Source: Leucaena leucocephala (lineage: Eukaryota > Streptophyta > Magnoliopsida > Fabales > Fabaceae). From it: a stretch of DNA of 64,000 nucleotides. Both the position numbers and the translations under genes were made by a program. Below the pieces are notes generated by a model. It saw nothing but the letters and a program-made list of their open reading frames with translations. It had not been told where the DNA came from and did no database searches. Each line of letters starts with the position of its first letter. Within the stretch, counting starts at the first letter, position 1. Shown here one piece after another: positions 58,691 to 64,000 of this stretch. The stretch covers positions 21,907,001-21,971,000 of the forward strand of contig CM073519.1 in assembly GCA_037074615.1 (NCBI GenBank), written 5' to 3'.

Positions 58691-61600
58691 GCGGAAGCAT
58701 TAGAAAGCTTGTGTGCTAATGAGATAAGTAGAAGAAGAGAGCTTGAAGAACTATTGGCTACGGAAAAGCAAGAATTACAAAACCTGAAAGATCAACAAGA
58801 TGAAATCATGGGCAAACTGCAAATGATCCAAGATCAAAGTTCAGTACTTAATGGCCAATTTGTTGAGTCTGAGACTGTGGTGAGAGAGTTGGAGGAGAAA
58901 ATTTTATCAGCAGTGGAACTCTTGATAAGCTTCAAGGACAAACGAGATAAGTTAAAGATTGAGCATTCAAATGCAGTAAGGGAAGTCAACAAATTGAGGA
59001 CGTTTGTAAATGCTGATTCTGAATATCCTCATGGAACAGAATTTCCTACATTTTCATTCTTAGAGATCAAGGAGGCAACTAATGATTTTGATCCATCTTG
59101 GATTATTGGGGAGGGAAGGTATGGAAATGTTTACAAAGGATTTCTTTGCAATATGCAAGTTGCCATAAAGCTGTTGTCCTCTTATTGCTGTCAGAGCCAT
59201 CTGGAGTTCCAACACCAGGTCTTTATTAGCATTTATTCACTAGCTTGAAAATCATAATATGAACCATATTGTATATTTCAAACAGAGCCTAGAAATTATG
59301 TTATTTACATGCTCGTGCCCTTTTTTCTACGGCAGATGTTGAGGTTATGTGTGTGACTTTGGTAATTTGCGCTGTTTGTTTGCAAAATGTTCCTATTATT
59401 GTAGAGTTGCTCTCTTTTACATTGTTGTTAGAAGCAGTTTTCTAATGTTTTTTATTCTGATCATTAAGCAATTCTTATTCAATCATATGGATGGCTTATC
59501 TGATTTCATTTACAAGCTATTGGCCAAACCTACAAAAAATAGCTTAGTTTGTTCAAGTGACAGGAAGCCTTAGATTTTGAATGTCTAATACGGCCTTTTT
59601 GAAGCATTCTCTTATTCATTGAACTATATTATTTTCAATTATTCTAATTACTGATCTTTGTGTTTGTTTGGATTAATGTTTGATGAACAATGTTTTTGGT
59701 TTATATAGATAGTTTTGTTGTCACATGATCACTTATTGGATCTGCTGTGGTTGTTCCTGTTTTTTCTGGGTTCTTGATTATGTGGGATTGTACACGTATC
59801 TCTTAGGTATCATTATTTATATTTGTATTTCTCTAGGATTGCTAGAAATTTTGTGCAACAAAATTGGTGACCCTTGATCAGATATGCTTTCCATTTCTTT
59901 TGTTCCAAAAGGTATTTCATATAGAAAGTACCACGGGTTTACCGATTCTGTTAAGATTAATTGCCATTTGCCCTTTGCCTGTGCAGTTTGTTTCCGAAAT
60001 TGGTGGGATGCCATGTGAATGAATTGGAATTATTGCATGAACTACTTTACACCAAATAGTAATAACTAGGGTAAAGTAGTATTTAGTATCCTGATATTAT
60101 TTCCTAGTTGCATCCAGCATCATAAACCATAAATAAGTTTGGAAAATAACATCAGGGTGCTGGATGCACTATAAATAAGATTAGGGTTCTGGATGCTACT
60201 AGAACATAGCATCAAGGTGCTGGATGCGACTTTACCCTAGTTATTACTATTTGGTGTATAGTAGTTCCTGCAAAAGAGGCTTTATGTTTTCAATTGAAAA
60301 CCATAAATTGGATAAAGTATGGTGGTATAGAGATAGCGGGAAACATTAATTTTTTAAGTTCAATAGTAGTTATGGTTTTACTCAGTTTACATAACTTTTT
60401 CCCTGTTTTAAGGTGTTGCTGCTGTTCAAAACGTGTTGACCAATTTTGTTTCCATTATTCTTTTCGTTATTATTGCTGATTTCAATTTTCATTGCTTCCA
60501 TATATTATGTCCCTTTGGCCTCCCACCCCCAATAAAAAAAAATTCACTTCTCAAAATTTCTGGTTTTCCTCGTAAATAGTTGCATTTGATATGTTATTTA
60601 AGTTATTCTGTTTTAACTCAATTATTGCCTGACTCACTTTAAAAAGCAGTTTTAGAAAGTTAGATGCTTTTTTGTGTAGCCAACCTTAGCTTGGTTCTTC
60701 TCTAGTCCTAAATATAGGACCTAATTAATGAGTTGATCTTGCTTTTAAATATAAGACCTATTTCCCAAATTTACTAACTCTTTCCTAAATTATTCCTATT
60801 GATACTCTCTCAACAATTATCAAATAAGGTGAGAGGGAGTTAAGAAAGATGATTAGGATGCTTTAGAAAAAATATGCTATAATAATCAACTTAACTAACT
60901 TCCTTAATTTAATCAAATTAGTTAAATAGGTCCTATATTTAGGATTGAAGGAGTATATTGGAATAGTGGTTGATAGAGCATTATGACATTAAGTGATTCA
61001 TCTAGCCTACCTCACTTTGTGAAGTAAGGCATGCAGACACATTTTTGTGTGTATTTCATGGATAACGAACTGAACTAATTATGGCTTATAAATAATTAGG
61101 CTCACTATAGACTTTATATTGTATATTGATTGATATCTTGATTTGATGTCTGGTTTTTTGGGAAGAATTGTGATTTGCTTCATTTATGTGTTTTTCTTTT
61201 TGAAGTGATAAACTTGATTCTCTAGAATGCTTTTTTCTTTCCACTTATCAATCAGTCTATCTCAATTCTGTTATCACTCCAACAATACTCTAACTTGAAG
61301 TTTCTTAGTCTAAATAATGTCGACAGATCACCCAAAGTAATATTTTATGTGGCAGATTCTGCTTCCTGAATCCTGACTAACAGATTGCAGACGTTGTCCA
61401 TATTATTGGGTGAATTTCAGGTTGAGGTTTTGAGTAGGGTACGACATTCAAACCTTGTAACACTGATTGGAAGCTGCCAAGAATCTAGGTCACTTGTCTA
61501 TGCTTACCCTAATAATGGCAGCCTTGAGGACCACCTTGCCCGCAAAGACAGGACTCCACTTCCTTGGCAAATCCGAATATCCATTGCTGCTGACATATGC

Positions 61601-63447
61601 TCTGCTCTTATCTTCCTTCATTCCAGCAAGCCTTCTATAATCCATGGGAATTTGAAGCCAAGTAAAATTCTCCTTGATGTAAACTTTGTTGCCAAACTTT
61701 GTGATTTGGGCATTTCTTCTTTGGTCCAGTCCAGTGGGCATTCAGCTGACAGTAACACAACAGTTGACGACCGAAATGAAAGTTTGATGCATGTGGATCC
61801 AGAATTTCTTACCACTGGGAAGCTCACACCAGAATCCGATGTGTATTCGTTTGGAATCATTTTGTTACAACTTTTAACTGGCAGACCTCTTTCTGGAATA
61901 GTAAGGGATACAAAATGTGCATTGGAGAAGGAAAATCTCAAAGTGGCATTGGACATTTCAGCTGGAGAATGGCCACTTTATCAAGTTGAACAGCTAGCAT
62001 ATTTGGCATTGAGGTGTTCTGAAAAGACTCGGCTGAACCGGCCAGAGCTCTTGTCAGAAATCTGGAGTGTTCTTGGACAATTACGAACTTCATGCAGTAA
62101 CATGTCACCATATGCGACTTCCAAGAAGCTTCATCTTCCTCCTTCTCACTTTGTCTGCCCCATTTTTCAGGTGAATATCATAAACTGCTCAAAATATAGT
62201 TTATGGGGAATGAGCTTAGGTCCTAAAAGTTTTTGCTGAAAAATAAATTGCAAGTATTTAGTTAGACAGCTCTAAATATAGGAATCTTTGTTGCAAATTA
62301 CTGGGAGTGCCCTATGAGATATTAAATGTATGGTTTGCGACTAAAATTCATATTTGTAACTGTCTAAATCTATATTTACTACTTACTTTTCAACAAAATG
62401 TTTTGTGGTCTAACTGCATTAAATTGATTTTTTTTTTTGTTGGAGCACAAGTGTCATTCTCCCTATATTTTATTCAAGTACCATAATTTCAGTCTAGAAC
62501 AGATTACTCGCATAAGTAACTTTCCCATGTTTTAATCAAATGCCTATGTGTTGGTAGTATGTAAGCAGTTATGGCATGTCAATTGCTCCCTCACGCATAT
62601 GATTTACTGACAATTTCAAAGCAAAGTTAATGAAAGGAGTATCAGATTGCCAAATCAAGCAAAGCACTCAAATGCAGAACTTAAGTAGTAGTTTTGTCGA
62701 ATTCTATATGGTCATTAGTGAGTAGTAATGTAACCTAGGATCGCACTCTAAAATAAGTTTGTCCCACAGGTTTAAGTGGAACTATGGATCCATCATCTAT
62801 TCTGGGACTTAATGTCATTTTTCTAACGACTTTAAGAGGGGAACTTCAATATACATATAAAAAAGCTGCTTTCATACATTGAGCATCTGTATAACTCAGA
62901 TGTATTGAAGCAAAATTACCTCATTGACCCAGGTTGTAAGAGTATACACCTAAATATATAACTATATCTATTTTGTCTCCTAAATTTATAATTTTTTTTC
63001 CTAAAGCATCTGTATTGATTGTACATATTAAGGGAGTTTCTATCTAAGGGTAGTTCTAATGCACATGATTAAAGATAATATTTTAAGAAAATTAATATAT
63101 ATTTATTACTAATAATTAACTTAAATAATTTTTTTAAGATCTGCAAATTAGTTATTTAGATTTTATATTAAGGACTGGAGGAAGTAATAATTACTTGGTT
63201 GACAGGTAACTAGAGGTTACTTGGATTGCTGTCTAACATTTCATTGTTATTGTGTTTGAAATTGGAGGTGGTCATGAAAGATCCTTATATAGCTGCAGAT
63301 GGCTTCACATATGAAGAAGACGCAATAAGAGGCTGGTTGGATGGGGGTCACAACACTTCGCCAATGACAAACCTGAAGCTTGAACACACCAACCTGGTTC
63401 CTAATTATGCGTTACTAAATGCGATTCAGGAGTGGCAGCACCTGTAA
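58691..63447 (+). CDS. U-box protein kinase, PUB33-like, 3' part; kinase residues lost
   Basis: Three exons: 58691-59218, 61421-62170 and 63268-63447 (stop TAA), both introns GT..AG in phase 0, 485 residues. Order: coiled coil (about 1-107), kinase domain (about 125-400), U-box (about 417-485: FVCPIFQ, DPYIAADGFTYEEDAIRGWL, SPMTNLKLEHTNLVPN). This matches plant U-box kinases of the PUB33 type, E3 ubiquitin ligases that normally begin with a USP-like domain. The first exon starts at a splice acceptor with a stop just upstream, so earlier exons are missing or out of view. The glycine loop GEGRYGNVYKG and VAIK lysine remain. Four key residues have changed: helix-C Glu to Gln at the exon 1/2 junction (EFQHQ), catalytic Asp to Asn (HGNLKP), catalytic-loop Asn to Lys (KPSKILL), and DFG to DLG. 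Phosphotransfer is unlikely; the U-box looks functional. It may be a 5'-truncated pseudogene or a pseudokinase ligase. Confidence 0.85.
60033..60273. mobile_element. MITE with ~45-bp terminal inverted repeats in the kinase intron
   Basis: The left GAACTACTTTACACCAAATA, GTAATAACTAGGGTAAAGT and the right end reverse-complemented GAACTACTATACACCAAATA, GTAATAACTAGGGTAAAGT are almost identical. TGCA stands at both outer edges and, being a palindrome, could be part of the repeat or a target duplication. The interior repeats GGTGCTGGATGC-type phrases three times. The family is not recognised. Confidence 0.75.
60703..60948. mobile_element. MITE-like inverted-repeat element in the kinase intron
   Basis: The left TAGTCCTAAATATAGGACCT and the right reverse complement TCAATCCTAAATATAGGACC share a TCCTAAATATAGGACCTA core, itself nearly palindromic. 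Total length is about 246 bp. No target duplication could be fixed. Confidence 0.6.
62171..63267 (+). other. Second intron of the U-box/kinase gene
   Basis: The intron starts GTGAATATC and ends AAATTGGAG. Its last 300 bases hold A/T-rich MITE-like sequence ending in AAGGACTGGAGGAAGTAAT, similar to a Stowaway right end, but the left partner was not found. Confidence 0.6.
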
Positions 63448-63536
63448 TGACATATTTTCCCTTGATCAATTCTACTTGCACATATATATAGTGGCATTCA
63501 TATATACTGGTTACTCTGTTATATACTAATCCTTTA

Positions 63537-63674
63537 GGCTATATTTGGATAGATAGAAAAGTGAGGGGAATATTGGGAAAGAAAATTTCCTAAAATAGTA
63601 AAAAAGTTGACTATTTTTGGGAGTTTTCCCTAGTATTCTTTTCTCCCAATTTTTTTTTGCATCCAAATATAGGG
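63537..63674. mobile_element. Tourist/Harbinger-like MITE
   Basis: The left end GGCTATATTTGGAT and right end reverse-complemented CCCTATATTTGGAT match at 12 of 14 bases. TTA flanks both sides (63534-63536 and 63675-63677), the target duplication typical of PIF/Harbinger. The element is 138 bp and non-coding, and lies 90 bp after the stop codon of the U-box gene, possibly in its 3' UTR. Confidence 0.75.
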
Positions 63675-64000
63675 TTAGTGTACTGTTATTCTACTCGTAA
63701 TTGATTTAGCAAAATATACCTGTCTGTCATTTACCATCACAAGGGACACGTCACAATTCATGATTTTATAGGTCTATAGGCATCAATGCATTTTTGTGAA
63801 TTCTTGCACATTTAAATGCTTTCTTAAGCTTCTTTGTTGATGGATTTGTTATATCATAATCTCATTGTAACAAGTTTAGATTTGTTAAATGCGCTGGTTA
63901 TATCATATTCTTTGTTGATGGACTTGTATATAGATTTTTTTTTTTTTTAAAATGTAGACTTTATTCTCACGTTTTTTCCCCCTTTGGATGACAAGTGCAT
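63675..64000. other. 3' flank of the U-box gene
   Basis: No gene is seen. A short imperfect direct repeat (CTTTGTTGATGGA with TTATATCATA) occurs at 63831-63860 and 63899-63924. Confidence 0.45.

Noticed and set aside
1..64000. Integrated viral sequence or toxin genes
   Set aside because: No movement protein, coat protein, pararetroviral or toxin-like frame was seen; every reverse transcriptase signature belongs to a copia retrotransposon.

Overview
The window is nuclear DNA of a flowering plant, almost certainly a eudicot. The evidence is spliced genes with GT..AG introns whose products match plant-only families, a strongly A+T-rich intergenic background, and dense plant-type transposable elements (Ty1-copia, Ty3-gypsy, CACTA, hAT, Stowaway- and Tourist-like MITEs). 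Nothing bacterial, organellar or CRISPR-like was seen. The species cannot be named from the sequence.

Only two host genes can be supported. At the left, on the minus strand (1016-4375), is a two-exon gene of the plant family annotated as 'hydroxyproline-rich glycoprotein family protein' (Arabidopsis At5g52430/At4g25620 type). It encodes 486 residues with four 16-residue tandem repeats. At the right, on the plus strand (58691-63447), are three consecutive exons of a U-box/kinase gene of the PUB33 type: coiled coil, kinase domain and C-terminal U-box. Its 5' part (the usual USP-like domain) is not recognisable in the window. The kinase core has lost four key residues while the U-box looks intact, so it is either a decaying copy or a pseudokinase E3 ligase.

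Layout: 1-4.8 kb, the first gene. 4.8-12 kb, MITE-rich DNA: several copies of an unnamed repeat with a pyrimidine-rich core, a CACTA-type MITE with a TAT target duplication, and an hAT-like element. 13.6-25.8 kb, a nested retrotransposon block: two related ~1.2 kb LTRs with a tRNA-Asp-type primer site and a gag remnant enclose a minus-strand Tnt1-like copia element (3' LTR at 15933-16326) and part of a second gypsy element with a perfect tRNA-Asp primer site. 26.9-34.4 kb, gypsy-like LTR sequence split by a copia element (29216-33778) that has 145-bp LTRs and a perfect 5-bp target duplication. 36.9-38.1 kb, a candidate Pack-type element carrying an unrecognised 108-codon ORF. 39.3-39.9 kb, an hAT-like element with a perfect 8-bp target duplication. 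44.1-47.3 kb, a decayed CACTA element. 48.6 kb, a SINE-like box A/box B pair. 50.3-51.8 kb, an LTR-like segment with a 49-bp tandem array. 52.2-53.8 kb, direct repeats flanking an ORF with repeated WKGF units. 55.0-56.8 kb, an internally deleted CACTA derivative. 56.8-57.5 kb, a copia gag/leader fragment. 58.2-63.7 kb, the U-box/kinase gene with MITEs around and inside it.

No pathway links the two host genes. The rest of the window is a record of successive transposon insertions and decay. Coordinates of intact elements with target duplications are firm. Boundaries marked with 'about' in the evidence are estimates by eye.
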